Positions 31,460-43,091 of a stretch of DNA of 64,000 nucleotides are shown one piece after another. A model generated the notes under the pieces. The model was not told the origin of the DNA and did not search any database. It was given only the letters and a program-made list of their open reading frames with translations. Source of the DNA: Sparassis latifolia (taxonomy: Eukaryota; Basidiomycota; Agaricomycetes; Polyporales; Sparassidaceae); assembly GCA_018466975.1 (NCBI GenBank), contig CM031556.1, positions 2,852,001 to 2,916,000 on the forward strand. Reading direction: 5' to 3'. The position numbers were made by a program, and so were the translations under genes. Each line of letters opens with the position of its first letter. Within the stretch, counting starts at the first letter, position 1.

Positions 31460-34400
31460 ATGGCAGAAGCAGGCCCTTCGTCTCCTACTCGAACCTTCCC
31501 CAGCGCACCAATCGCTGTTGGCACCTCTTCCGCCTCCCAGTCGAAGCGTTCTCGCATTCGCTTCCCAGTTGACGACAGTCTCTCTAGTCTTGCAGATGCC
31601 GACAGCGGCATTGCTTCTGTTGGTTTAGGTCCCCCCCCGCTCGTCCGAAGGTCTACGCTGACAGGCAATGCCAAGAACCCACCTGCCCTCGCTCGGGGCG
31701 ATGGTCGCCGCCGTGTCAGATCCGCGACTACACACACATCTTTCGATGGTCAGTCCCGCTCCCAGAAAGCCGGAGACATGGGTCCGCCTCCCTCCAAGAT
31801 ACTCTCGACTACCAGCCGGAAAGGTGGCAGGAAGGAGAGAGAGCTCCAGGGTAATGTTTTCTCTGACGGCTCGACCGGAGATTCCCATTCAGTAGCTTTT
31901 TCTGACGAGTATGATTTGTGTAAGTCTTATATGTCATTCCTTGTCGTCGCTGCCATACTAAGCCCCTTGCAGCGCGTGAAGGCGAGTCGGGCTCAACGTA
32001 GTCTTCGCTGCTCACTGAAGGAAGATCACAGATCCAAGGATTCTTGAGGAGGTAGAACGCGCTTTGAAATTGAAAGCACGCCGTGAAGCTCGCATGAAGG
32101 CGTCGCAGTCAATTTCGCAACCTAGGACCGACATGACCTCCTCGTATCCAACCCAGACCTCTCCAGCTCGGGCATCTATTCAGATACCACCGCCTGTTAT
32201 GACCCAGGGAGATTTTGTCGTAGAGTCAGACGTCGACTTCAGTCCATCTGTTGGAACGATACCTCTACATCCCGTTCCTTTCTCGCATGATGGGGGTGCT
32301 ACGTTGGATTGGGCGGGCTCAGCTTCGGAAGATGAGAAGCCGGAGAAACGTTGGGCACTACACATGAACAGGCGAAAGACCAAGGACAGGTCTTCAGGGC
32401 CCTCTAGCCGCACTGTCGTGGAGAAGCAGGATTCACTTTTTGCCGGTATGGTACACTCTGTACAGTCAGCGCATCTTTACTCACATGCATACTTAGACAA
32501 ACTCACGCTAATAAAGAATAAAGCCAAATCCGATACATTGCGCAAAGCTGCGATTACCAGTAATCAGCTCCGAAGACGGTACAGTATACTCCTTACCCCT
32601 TCCCCTGCAGTGCCGGTCAGTATCCTTGATGTTGCTCGATGGTACGACAAGCAAGAGCCGACCATGAAAGCATCGTTGGAAAAAGCAGAGCCTTTGACTT
32701 GGTTGAAACATCTGTGGGACAAGGGCGGACGGAAAACTTTACGGTCTCCACGGACTCTCTCAGCCAAAATAATTGAGGAGTATGTTAAAGCCCACACAAC
32801 TCCACAGGCTATGGAGACAATCCCAGAAGATGAGATTGCGCCCGAGGCTTCCTCGATTATGGTTTCTTACCCAGAATCAAAGTCTCCTACAAGCACATCA
32901 ATCTTGGAACCATCCATATCAAGGAACCGCTCTTCTTACGATACACAAGTGTCGTTCGAGCCAGTCGTTGACTCTGGCAGAGATTCGTTAGGCTCTCGGC
33001 CAAGTAGTGAGGGATTCACTCGTTACTGGAGGCAATCGCTTCCTAATGGGACAGACTCCACAAGAAGTTCTATCTACAGCAACATGTTCAGCGGTGTCTC
33101 GCCGACGAACAGTCGTCTGCACTTGCGTGATATAACGAAACGCGTGCGACGTCGTGGTCACGGAAGTGAAGAGGCGTTGTCATCTGCGCAAGAGTCGATA
33201 TCAGGGCAGAGCGCGTCGGAAGATGGGCATGGCAGGACAGGACAAGCTCCGGATGTTTCGGTCCCCGAATTGCGAACCCAGGACGATTCCGCTACTGCTG
33301 CAGAGCAGCGTTCAGCTCTGCATGTGGCTTCGGTTTCTGTGGACCAAAGCCAATTGACCGAGATTCCAGCGGAGAACAGTTGGCAACGAGATGACGCTGA
33401 AGAACCAACCGCGAAGCGTGAAGACTTCTCTGCTCAAGACGTCTCTTCGTCCATTCCCAAAAATGCCCGATGTATTCGCAAACGGCTCTCTTTACCGTCA
33501 TCAGGACTTCGACTACTGCGAGAGCATGAGAAACGTCAACGTGAAGAGGTTGATGAGGAGAACGAGAAGCGCGAATATGAACGGAAAGCCCAGTGAGTGC
33601 ATCGTTACCTTTGTGTGCCTTTACTCGCCGACCTGTTTCACAGAATTTTGGAGGATACAGTGTCTCATAACTCTCGTACTCGTCGCCTGCTGCAACGCGT
33701 TGCGACGTGCATAAGGGAGTACGACTCAGTGCAGTCGAGTCTATCTAGCGTACTCGGAATGCCTTACCCAAAGGTGCCGCACGAAATGTTGGAGGCCTTC
33801 ACATATGATCCGTGCGCAGTTACCGGGGTTACTCGCAGTTTGAAGGGATGGAGGGCAGTCGAGGATATTCACGATCGTATTCACCGTCAGCGGAAGACAT
33901 TACGAACATTTGGGCCTGCCTTTTCCACAGATTCTATCTCGTCATCACCGGGCTCAACCCCGAGAAATATCTTTGATGACCCTATAGCCTCTCTCATGCA
34001 GTCCTTGAAGGAGTTGGAGAAACACCGTCAGCTCATCGTTCGTCAAGCCGAGAAAGTCATCGAGACTCTCGCAGGAGTGAAGAACGTGCACAGTGATGTG
34101 AAGAGGGAATACAATGAGACGTTGGCTCATACTTCACTGGTCTATCCCGAGGTAACTGTTTCTCGCTCCTATAGTTGTTTGTTGACTCTCACATACATCT
34201 TCAGCTTTCACAAATTGCAGTTCTGGAAGGGAACTACAGAAATCACTACCAACAGTTCTGGGACTTGAGCTTGGATGCATTAACACTCCTCCTTGATACC
34301 GTCACGCCATTTTGGAGGAACTACGGGAAGGTAATCGGGGAAGACGTGCAGGACTTCCTCATAATTCCTTGGTATCGGAACGAGTTTACGGGTGAACCGA

Positions 34401-34699
34401 AGAGATATCCCATAAAAGCATTTCCCCAACGGTCGTTCCGTCATTGGATAGGCCTTACGTGTTTGTCATTCCTCAGTTGTTGTATCACATTGCTCCAAGC
34501 ACGCGCGGCGGTGACCTTGACTGTCAATTGCAACCTGCCTTGGATCACGCATTCCGGGTTGCGGTATCTGTTTTTTCCCCTTTACTTGATTGGACTTTTG
34601 ATCCAGTGGTGTGCTGTGCTGGTCGAAGGTTCCATCGTCGTGGCGCAGTGGGGTGTCGTCGTTTGGTGGATGGGATGGGCTGTAAATATTTTCACGTAG
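31460..34699 (+). CDS. Large tail-anchored/membrane protein, unknown function
   Basis: Start chosen at 31460 (MAEAGPSSPTRTFPSAP); the frame is open further upstream but reads as non-coding. A small exon between 31980 and 32020 and the acceptor at 32036 restore frame into ILEEVERALKLKARREARMK. The N-terminal ~600 residues are disordered and Ser-rich with a basic coiled stretch near REHEKRQREEVDEENEKREY. After an intron at 33594 a conserved-looking helical region follows (RTRRLLQRVATCIREYDSVQ, VPHEMLEAFTYDPCAVTG, SLMQSLKELEKHRQLIVRQ). The C-terminus has two to three membrane helices (HWIGLTCLSFLSCCITLLQA and YLFFPLYLIGLLIQWCAVLV to WVVVWWMGWAVNIF-like sequence), ending at 34699. The design resembles a membrane-anchored organiser with a long cytosolic arm, but no family is recognised. 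Confidence 0.82.
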
Positions 34700-34780
34700 G
34701 GATACCATGTGCTTGGCCTGTATCATTATACTCTTCTTTCTATTACTAATCTGTACGTGCACAAACGTGTATTATAGTAA

Positions 34781-36584
34781 TCACATCCTTCCTTGTTGCA
34801 TGTTCACAGGCAGAGCAGATGGATTTGGAACAATTGATGAAGACGGATGCAACGCAGGAGTCGCTAAGCCGGAGGGACGGCGAGATTTGTGCGCAGTATG
34901 TCCTCCAGGTGTTTGTGGAAATACATGCATGGTTGAACCTACCCATGGGCCTGCACTGCTCATGCTACCTGCGGCGACAGGGACTTGAGGGATATCGTGC
35001 ACTGCCTTTCCTGCTTCGATGCATGTTCGACAGTATCCTGGGTGTTATTCAACGTCATGGACAACAATCCCGAGCACAGATACTCACGACCTCCCATCAT
35101 CAATGGAACATCAGTCTGACCGCAGGACCGACATGCAATCGGGGGAGGTTGAGCAATAGCTTTAGGCTTAGAAGGTTGTCTTCGCTTTGAAGTGTTGCCT
35201 CCAATTGACCCTGTAGTATCGATAGTCACTTTTCGCGTCGCAGCCCTTCGCTTTGTTCTATCAGCGTGAACGGGGGCTATCGGCTTTGTTGCGTAAGGAG
35301 TTACAACCTGAAGCCAGAATATCAATATATGACAGAAAACGAGGAGGACGAGGACGGACACTCTGAATCTGAGAAAGGAGTGGTCCTTCCGGAAGCCGGT
35401 GTTGTAAATACGTACGTGGTGCGGCTTTCGCAGACTACACGACGAGTATCAAGATAAGTATGCAGGTCAAGCATAGCAAGCTCACTATTTCCACGAGCCG
35501 TCTTCGACTGTCTTCCATACCCTGCTCACCACCCGACCAGGTTATAAGGACATCCCAGAGCGTCCGTGGTACTTTGGATAGATAAAAAGTGACAACGTCT
35601 TGCTGAACACTCGCTGCGGTGCCTCCATTGCTCTGTGGCGCGTGAAAGGGCGGCTTGATGTTCGTGAACGGAACAGCCGTCGTCATCGTGATATCGCTGA
35701 CCAGGATTCCAGTCGAAGTCTCATTAGTTTTCGTTCGTTCACATACCACAGGTCCACGAGGGAAGACCCATTTGTCGGACGGCCGCTCGGTAAATTCGAT
35801 GACAATGTCGAAGTCCCTCCTGGTGTAAGACACCTGCGTTGGGGTCGGGCTTGCCGACGGTGGTGCAGCCAAGTTCGCCGCACCTAAAGACTGAATCAAT
35901 AAACCAAGTGTTTTCATCTGGTCCGGAGTCGCTCGACCAGATGCAGCCATTTGTAGAAGGTTCGCAAGGGTGGGATTAGACAGGGAAGCGGCATTGACTT
36001 GTGAGATCAAGTCCGGGGTGACGAAAACCTCCGGTGTGGGCTGCGTATTAAAACTCTGTCCTGCCACCGCGGGTACAGACGTGCCTGGCAGCTGCTGCAT
36101 ACTTGTGCCTTGTGACAGGAAGTGGGTAGGATGTAGCGTAGGAGCAGGTGCGCTGACTGGTTGAGGAATGTAGTGAACCTCGTAGAATGCCGTGTTCGGG
36201 AAAGTGTGGGGCCCTATTGTCAAATCATATCTACCATGGGCCTTGATGGTGTGGGGAGGAGGAACTACGTCGGGAGGTTTTCCACCGCGAGGTTTGGTAG
36301 AAAACTTGGGGAAAATCGAGGAGAGCCACCTTCTCCGTGCTGGAACAACAACTCAGCATATGAAGACAAGGGAACGCACCAGACTAGCTTACACTCTCTG
36401 AGAGACTGTAATACGACGAGACTGAACGAGAAGAAAACGAAGTAGAAAATTCAGCAGACATGGAGTGGGGCAAACCAACTGCATACCTCTCAGCTACGCT
36501 CCGTAGCTCACGTCCCTCCCCGTTGTTGTCCTCTAATTCCCACCCAGGCGTTGGGCCGACCGGCAGCTTCACTGCTTTCGACAT
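34781..36584 (-). CDS. Protein with C-terminal CxxC-CxxC zinc motif, unknown function
   Basis: Read from the minus strand. A likely start is ATG at 36584 (MSKAVKLPVGPTPGWELEDN); the frame is open upstream only from a GTG, so earlier exons are possible. After an intron near 36400 comes IKAHGRYDLTIGPHTFPNTA and FYEVHYIPQPV, a Pro/Ala/Gln-rich linker, and a probable folded domain (RRDFDIVIEFTERPSDKWVF, SVQQDVVTFYLSKVPRTLWD). The last exons give a basic stretch (DRTKRRAATRKVT) and the zinc motif CRSCGQTDVPLMMGGRYCRT followed by C, that is C-x2-C-x13-C-x2-C. The second CxxC pair is only seen after splicing an intron (about 35088-35037). It ends PVNMQQGRM at 34781. A GATA/zinc-ribbon-like nuclear factor is plausible; I do not recognise the family. 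It diverges from BDP1. Confidence 0.72.
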
Positions 36585-36778
36585 CGCGTACTGTCCTACA
36601 ACGGCACGTAGATCGGCACTCCAGTTCGTCGCGCCTTCAAGTTTGAGAGAGAAGGCTGCGGAACGACAATAGCCGATTTGGTTGAACGAAGTCACTGCCA
36701 CAGGGGTCGTTCAAGTTCGCGCTGCTCTACGACGCGATTTGAACCTCGAATACAGCCTTCTTTTCCCCAGTTGCTATC

Positions 36779-38666
36779 ATGTCCACGCGCGTTCGTAAGT
36801 CTGTTGTTTGATCATCCGGGAAGTACTACGTACAGACGTCTTTTTCAGAGAAAGGCAGTACCGTCTTCAGGCCTGTCGCAAGACCTCGAGCGCATGGCTC
36901 TGAGTCTCGTCAGTCGTCCGCTGTTCCTGACTCACGCCTTTCAGTGGGCCCAAGTAGCGTCCAGCACGACCCCGTTCCCCCGAATGGTACGACGTCTATG
37001 CCACCGCCTTCTACTATCCCCTCGAAACCGCCCTTGGTAGTCGCGCAGACGCCTGAAGTAACTCGGGCCCCTCCAACCGTCGTATCTGTCGCAAGCTCCA
37101 GCCGGGAAAATGCTAGACCTGTACTCGCAAACGGTGCGAGCATGATCTTACCACCTAGTCGAAACAGTAGACCCCCCCCGGTGCAGATTGCTTCCCCTTC
37201 TCGGGTGCCTACCAGCACGCCTCTACGACAGGTTATTCATAACGCCGAACCTTCTTCCAGCACAGCTCTGCGACAAGCTGCGCCTGACACGGAGTTTTCT
37301 GCGAGTGCGCCCAATCAACAAACTTCTGTTGATTTGGAATATGCCATCGACAATGCCACTGCCGTTGCTGCTCTTACACAACTGGCTGCTGCTTTAGAGG
37401 GCTCTCGCCAAGTTCAGCCCACTGCGGAATCCGCCGGCAGTGACAAACCCAAGCGGAAGCGGCAGATTCGCAAGTCATCTGGTGACGTGTCTGAGAGCGG
37501 GGAGGAGCAATCATCCCAGCAGCCTGCGACCAGAAGACGAAAAAGCAAGCCCTCCAGTAACCCTCGGAGATCGCGCACACGCCAGCCTTCGGTACCTCCC
37601 TTCGACCCAAACGCCGACCCCGGTGAAGAGCTGGATCCCACCGTAATCACGATGGCTATGCTATGCGACGATACCGGGCAGGGTCGCGTGAGTACCAAGG
37701 CCTCGCAGATCGTGAGCAACCACGCTGCGTGGAGAGCCTCTAACAAGGAGAAGAGAGCGCGTATGAGGACACAGATGGAGGCCAAGAAGTACGGCAGGGA
37801 CGCCGATGAAGAGCAGCCGACTGCAAGGAGAGCAAACGAAGAGTCTGCACAGAGAGAGCTAGCTCCTCCTATCAAATCTACTGGCTATCCTGTCGCGGGA
37901 CCGTCTACTTCCGGGCCCATTGTTCCTGACGGAGCGCCTGCGCCTCCTGATGGATTTAACTACGCTGAAAATCTCGCGACTAGTCGCTATGCTGTCCGGG
38001 TCCGGATTGGTCCTAATGGCGAGACGATCATCGACGAGGACTCGCTCTTTGTCAATCGGCATGAGGAGCAAGACACTGAAGGGTACACTCACATTGAAGA
38101 GTCGGACACCACGAAATTTGTCAACTCTGGTACCTACGGCAAGAAGCTTCGCGGATCAAGATGGAGTGCGGAAGAGACTGAATTATTCTACGATGTGGGC
38201 ACAATTCACAGTGTTCCGCTGCAGATGCTAATACCATGCACAGGCTCTGTCGCAATTTGGCGAGAATTACGAGCTCATCTCGTACGTACTTCCTGGTCGA
38301 GACCGCAAAGCGTGCAAGAATAAATTCAAGGCGGAAGACAAGAAAAATCCCAATAGAATAACTTATTGTTTAAACAATCGCAGACCATATGGTAAGATCG
38401 TCGTCACGCGTTCCACGGACAACACTGATTCTTTGGTTCTCTCAGACATCCAGACGCTGTCGCGCATGACTGGAAAGGATTTCTCGGGGCCTACTCCTGT
38501 CATCCGGGTCCCGACTCCTGCGCGGCTCAATGATCAAGACAATGAAGGGGCCGCTGGTACTGGCGAAGCTGCTGACGCCAACGAGAAGCCCGAGACAAAC
38601 GCCGAGGAGATTGTTGGTAACATTGACTCGGACGAAGAGTTACCGAACAGTCTATTTGGTGAATAG
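36779..38666 (+). CDS. BDP1: TFIIIB subunit B'' (Bdp1), SANT/Myb domain
   Basis: Bdp1, the B'' part of TFIIIB, which completes Pol III initiation complexes on tRNA and 5S genes. Exon 1 is tiny (36779-36794, MSTRV), spliced at GTAAGT to QKGSTVFRPVARPRAHGSES. A long Ser/Pro-rich and basic region follows. The conserved core begins near PSVPPFDPNADPGEELDPT and VITMAMLCDDTGQGR. The SANT domain is GSRWSAEETELFYDALSQFG then NYELISYVLPGRDRKACKNK and FKAEDKKNPNRITYCLNNR; it is split by an intron at 38193-38243 and followed by another at about 38393. The acidic tail ends SDEELPNSLFGE. The tRNA-Phe gene, a Pol III target, is nearby, which is coincidence as far as can be seen. Confidence 0.93.
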
Positions 38667-39544
38667 ATCATGTAATGGATGACCGGAACAGTCAGTCTAG
38701 CGATACTTGACTTCTGACGGCGATGTCGAAAAAGTGTGTGTATGCGACCTTACAGCAGTGGAGTTGTTGATCGTGTTTGCTCGTGCTCAACAGTGTCAAA
38801 TCATGCGGACACTAATCGCGAAATATCCGGACATCGAGAGATGGTATGAGGATGTTCGCTCGCCCCAACAGTGAACACCTCGACTGTGGTTGATATTGCA
38901 CTGTCCTCGACATCCAGTCTCACAGATCTTCTGTCAGTCTCCCCGGATTGTTAACTTCCGAGATATTTTGAGGCGCAGTATTGTATAAAGAGGGCCTTTG
39001 TCCTACAGACGATACGTGCGCCATGGATATATCTCAAATCTTACCAGTGTCCGAGGTGCAACAACATTAATTACAAATGAACACATTTTTTCAACAGCAG
39101 AAGGCGCGTTAAGAACCGGAAGGATGGAGGGTCATACTCGATCTCTACAGTGAACCGCGGAAGGAACAAAGCTGATACAACGAATACCGGACTCCGAGTC
39201 GCAAGAGGTGAGGTGGCACAGTGCCTCTCTAGGCTTCCGAGACTAAGAGATCATCTTCTAAAAAGATGCACGCATGCATAAGCTCGTTCACCTCCCTGAG
39301 CTGATCATAGGAGGTATTAGACGCGAGTAGCCGATGGTAGCCTACACCCACCTCCCATGTCATTGCGAGGCTCAACATCTTTGGAGATGTATTGGCGCGT
39401 CTGTCACACTGTGTCACATTTCACGTGACGTCGCTTCCCTTTTATAATTACGAATATTGTTATTCTTACCACACCAATAACAATTAATAATTGTGTTAAG
39501 ATAAGTAAAGAACTATATATATTGTTTAATCGATCCTCCAAATC
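38667..39544. other. Intergenic, 878 bp
   Basis: 3' flank of BDP1 and 5' flank of the tRNA. A TCACGTGA site followed by CGTC is at 39421-39432, and an A/T-rich stretch (39440-39530) precedes the tRNA, as is common for Pol III genes. A 62-codon minus frame at 39229-39417 has no support. Confidence 0.5.
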
Positions 39545-39617
39545 GCCGGGATAGCTCAGCTGGGAGAGCGACAGACTGAAGTTCTGGCGGTCGCGTGTTC
39601 AATCCACGCTCCTGGCA
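39545..39617 (+). tRNA. tRNA-Phe (anticodon GAA)
   Basis: A 73-nt cloverleaf. The acceptor stem GCCGGGA pairs with TCCTGGC (one G-T pair), with discriminator A. The D arm is GCTC...GAGC and the anticodon loop CTGAAGT, so the anticodon is GAA (Phe). The T arm is GCGTG-TTCAATC-CACGC. No intron. The first pair of the anticodon stem (A-G) is mismatched, the rest pair well. A and B boxes are recognisable. Confidence 0.93.
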
Positions 39618-39627
39618 AAAGAACTTA

Positions 39628-39636
39628 TTTTCTTTT
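39628..39636 (+). terminator. Pol III terminator of tRNA-Phe
   Basis: Two T4 runs separated by one C, beginning 11 bases after the tRNA 3' end. This is the normal simple Pol III stop signal. Confidence 0.75.
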
Positions 39637-39935
39637 GTTTGTCATTCGGATTTACGTAAGGTACTTTGTGACTCGCGTTTGTGACAATGTGACATGCGAT
39701 CACATGCTCACATCGTCACGCTTGCCAGTCTCTCGTCTCACGCGGCTGTTGGTCTTGTTCTGTACCTCATCTCTGTGCCTTGTCTCTGGGCGAAGATAGG
39801 CATGTATGCTGTTCGGCGTAATATAAGGTACCCATACGTTGATGTCGAAGTTTGATGGATATTCATTTCTGTCTGCGTGTCACCGCATGCGCAACATCGT
39901 AAGTCCTCTGATTGCACGTTCGTCTGACGCCGGGG

Positions 39936-39943
39936 TATAAATA
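39936..39943 (+). promoter_or_regulatory. TATA box of the RNase T2 gene
   Basis: TATAAATA, 54 bp before the ATG at 39990. It lies only about 18 bp before an upstream in-frame ATG at 39954, which would therefore probably be outside the mRNA. This decides the start. Confidence 0.65.
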
Positions 39944-39989
39944 TGGTCGTTGAATGCGGCGGGGAAACCGGCTCGCTTTCGTCGATGCA

Positions 39990-41198
39990 ATGGCTGCTTT
40001 CGTGATTCTCGCCGCTCTCTTGACCCTTCAGGCTCGCGCGTTCAACCCGTTCTTGCTCCAGTTGACAGTCCCAGATACGTACCCGAACATCTCAGCATGC
40101 GTGGGCCTTCCATCGGTCTACTCTTGCGAGAACAGCACTGCTATTCAGAACACCTGCTGCTCGCCGACCCCCGGTGGTCTCGTACTGCAGACACAGTACT
40201 GGGATACGTACACTGGTTTAGAATCGGAGGGTCAGCTCTTACCCATAGATAGTTGGACGATCCACGGCCTATGGCCGGACAATTGTGACGGGTGCGTCTG
40301 ATGCTATTGCACTCTCGCTTTGTACTGACGCCTTGCGTCAGCTCCTACGAGCAATACTGTGACTTTTCCAGGCAGTACGATCCGTATCCGTCGCCTTCTG
40401 TCCTTCCGAATGGCACAATTGTACCCCCTTGGACTGGTCCTTCCGTCGCGTCGTTCCTCATCGAGTTTGGACGTCTCGACCTTCTCGATTACAGTGGGTG
40501 TGCAAGGTTGGTCCCGTGTAAATGCGTTTTCTCACACAGTTGTCCAGTGAACAAGTACTGGATTAACCAAGGATATCCCAATTGGCAGTTCTGGGCTCAT
40601 GAGGTGCGTTTACCTTGTTGCTCGAACTCTTCGGCGGTCTGATCTACTGCTATCATGCCAGTTTTCGAAGCACGCGACCTGCACGTCCACGTTCGACGTA
40701 GCCTGCTACGGACCGGACTATCAGCCGCACCAAGACGTGGTAGACTTCTACCTGGCCGTGATTCGGGCTTTCCAGAGGTACCCCACTTATACTATGCTTG
40801 CTGCGTAAGTCGTCCGAGTATATGCCAAGTTTGCACCTCGCGAGCCTCTCTTCAGTGCTGGCATTTACCCTTCAAACACTACCACGTATTCTCTGGCGTC
40901 AATTCAAAGTGCCCTCTACTCTCAGACCGGCGGTGTACCCTACCTCGGATGCGGCGGCAAGAATGGAACCATCCTCGAAGAAGTTTGGTACTACAGTCAC
41001 GTCCTCGGAACGGTGCGTCATATGTATCTTAGTATCTATATCTGCTCTTCATTGCTGCTGACTTGATTACTACAGGAACAATTTGGCAACTTCAAAACCC
41101 TGAACACCATAGATGAGTCCTCGTGCAACTCTACGCAGGGCATTTGGTACTATGAGCGCACCACGGGCGCAGAGCGCGAAGTCAGGCTACTGGCTTAG
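39990..41198 (+). CDS. Secreted ribonuclease T2
   Basis: Acid RNase T2 family endoribonuclease that cleaves RNA via 2',3'-cyclic phosphates and is secreted or vacuolar. A signal peptide (AAFVILAALLTLQARAF) follows the start. Catalytic site CAS I is SWTIHGLWPDNC and CAS II is FWAHEFSKHATC, each with its catalytic histidine; CAS II is formed across the intron after 40601. Five exons, all in phase: NCDG|SYEQYC, LLDY|MNKYW, AHE|FSKH, MLAA|GIYPSN and VLGT|EQFGN. Six or so NxS/T glycosylation sites and paired cysteines are present. It ends REVRLLA at 41198 with no carbohydrate-binding extension. The upstream ATG at 39954 is rejected because of the TATA position. Confidence 0.95.
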
Positions 41199-41400
41199 AC
41201 TGAGATACTGTACGATGGCAGGATGAACGCAACTGCTCTATTGCATATACTTACCTCGACTCGGAGTGAATAAAACGCAACTGGAAGTAGAGTAATCGCG
41301 TGAGTAGATGCATGCGGACGTTGCGCGCCTCTAAGCTACCCTTTGTATCACTCTATCACGTACCGGGGAACCATAGTAGCTAGATCCCTCACCTCTGCTG

Positions 41401-42372
41401 ATGATTTTGTTCAAACCGCGAATCAGGTTTTCATCAATTGCTCCTAGACAGCGGCCGTGTTGTACCGTTGGCCTTTATTCAACACGCAAGTTCGCCACAG
41501 GTCCTAGGGCTTCTGACGACGCAATGCCCGTTCCCGACTACGAGTTGCAGTCCTACTGGGAGAACCGGTTCAGGACCGAGTCGCATTTTGAATGGCTCGG
41601 AGACGGTGTCGCGACTATCATACCTCATTTACGGGCCTCTCTGCGTGCTCAACGAGTGTCTAGTCCTCCCCGTCTCCTGCACATAGGCGCGGGTTCCTCC
41701 TGGCTCTCTAACTGTATTTTGGAGACGTACAGGGACGAGTTTGGACAGAGTGTGGATGCGAGCATGATCGTGAACCTCGATTTCTCGGAGGAGGTAGTTC
41801 GCAGGGGTATGGACTCACAGGCGGGGGGCGGTGGTGGCATGCGATGGATACGCGCAGATGCTCTGCAGTGGCAAGACCTTGCGGCGGTGTTGGTGAGACC
41901 GGACAGCAACAAGGGAGGGTTGGACGACCCAGGACTTGAGGCTGTCATAGGATCCTTCGGGTTGGTCGTCGACAAGAGCACATCGGATTCAATAGCCTGT
42001 GCGGAGAACGTCGCTCTGAGCTCTTCCGATCCACACCTGAATCCGATAGTGAAGGCATTTCTGGCGAGGAATGAGGTGTATGCACTCAAACTTTACCCTG
42101 TCGAAGTTCTCGCGCTCCATCTCGCCAGCCTTACCCATCCCGGAGCTATCTGGATAGCGCTATCGTTCTCAGCCAGCCGGTTCGAGTTTCTTACGTCTCC
42201 AGAGAGAGTCGACACGAGCCTGAATCCTATCTCGTCTGTCGAGCCCAGCCGATACTGGGTCTTGCAGCAGGTTGACGAGGTGGAAGCTTGCCCTGGGAAG
42301 GAGGGTATCGCGGCGCCCCATGTGCAGCATTTTGTGTATGTGCTGCGCAGAACAGACTATTCAGTCTTGTAG
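41401..42372 (+). CDS. SAM-dependent methyltransferase, METTL13/CSKMT-like
   Basis: A single-exon, 323-residue methyltransferase of the METTL13/CSKMT (protein lysine methyltransferase) group. The conserved entry motif is YWENRFRTESHFEWLGDG. Motif I is LLHIGAGSSWLSNCIL, followed by the acidic post-I VNLDFSEEVV and the family signature FGLVVDKSTSDSIACA. The N-terminal 40 residues are Arg-rich without acidic residues, resembling a mitochondrial presequence. This suggests mitochondrial import; an internal start at MPVPDYELQSYWE would give a cytosolic form. A Gly-rich insertion (SQAGGGGGM) lies between motifs. The absence of introns is unusual for this neighbourhood. The substrate cannot be told from sequence. 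Confidence 0.87.
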   Translation: MILFKPRIRFSSIAPRQRPCCTVGLYSTRKFATGPRASDDAMPVPDYELQSYWENRFRTESHFEWLGDGVATIIPHLRASLRAQRVSSPPRLLHIGAGSSWLSNCILETYRDEFGQSVDASMIVNLDFSEEVVRRGMDSQAGGGGGMRWIRADALQWQDLAAVLVRPDSNKGGLDDPGLEAVIGSFGLVVDKSTSDSIACAENVALSSSDPHLNPIVKAFLARNEVYALKLYPVEVLALHLASLTHPGAIWIALSFSASRFEFLTSPERVDTSLNPISSVEPSRYWVLQQVDEVEACPGKEGIAAPHVQHFVYVLRRTDYSVL

Positions 42373-43091
42373 TCTCGATGAAATATACTTTCATCAACAT
42401 ATGATCTCTATGTAAGCATGGCTTGATTCTCGGGTGTGATATCATTGATCATGCAGCTTTACTTCGTGCAAGGCATTTGGAATGGACACAGTCTACTCTA
42501 CAGGCCAGCTAAGATGCGATGTTGGAAGATACCCAATACTGTGGCTTCATCGGGCCTCTTTGATCGTGCATTGCCTTGGCTATATATCTCTGGCCTGCAT
42601 GCATATACCAAGGTGTCGTCGCTCTTAACTGCACCTCCAACTCGGAACTGACCACTTTCCAGACGATCTGTGAATGCACTTCTCGTTTTCGACGCGTGAG
42701 AGCATGGATGTTCTCATCTCCCATACACGTTTACTTCTACGCGCATAAATGGACGTGCTTCTTTAGTACTCTCATGCTTTGCCTCTCCTTCCTTGCACTC
42801 TTCCCCGATGCGGACCTTTTTTTACGACAAAATCCCTCTCTTCCACATTGTTCACAGTATACACACAAATATGCAACCTGCTTTCAATTCAGGCTATCCA
42901 TTCGCGGAACAGCTAGAATCGTAAAGTCGGCCCGGGCCAACGCGTCGTGGTCACGTGATAATTTCATTATGCGACGCGACGCGACGGTGAGAGAAATTCA
43001 ACATTCGCGTGAGTGGCTGATCAAGCTCTCATCCTCCCTGTCTCCCACCTCAACACTCTCAACGTAATCGCTGCATACGAGGAGGGGAGAT
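42373..43091. other. Intergenic, 719 bp, with a TCACGTGA site
   Basis: Promoter side of the sirtuin gene. TCACGTGA at 42951-42958 is followed by ATAATTTCATTAT and then three tandem CGACG units (42970-42987). GGCCCGGGCC lies at 42929-42938. No gene is seen. Confidence 0.5.

Noticed and set aside
39954..39989. Upstream in-frame ATG of the RNase T2 gene
   Set aside because: It lies about 10-18 bp after the TATA box, upstream of where transcription should start.
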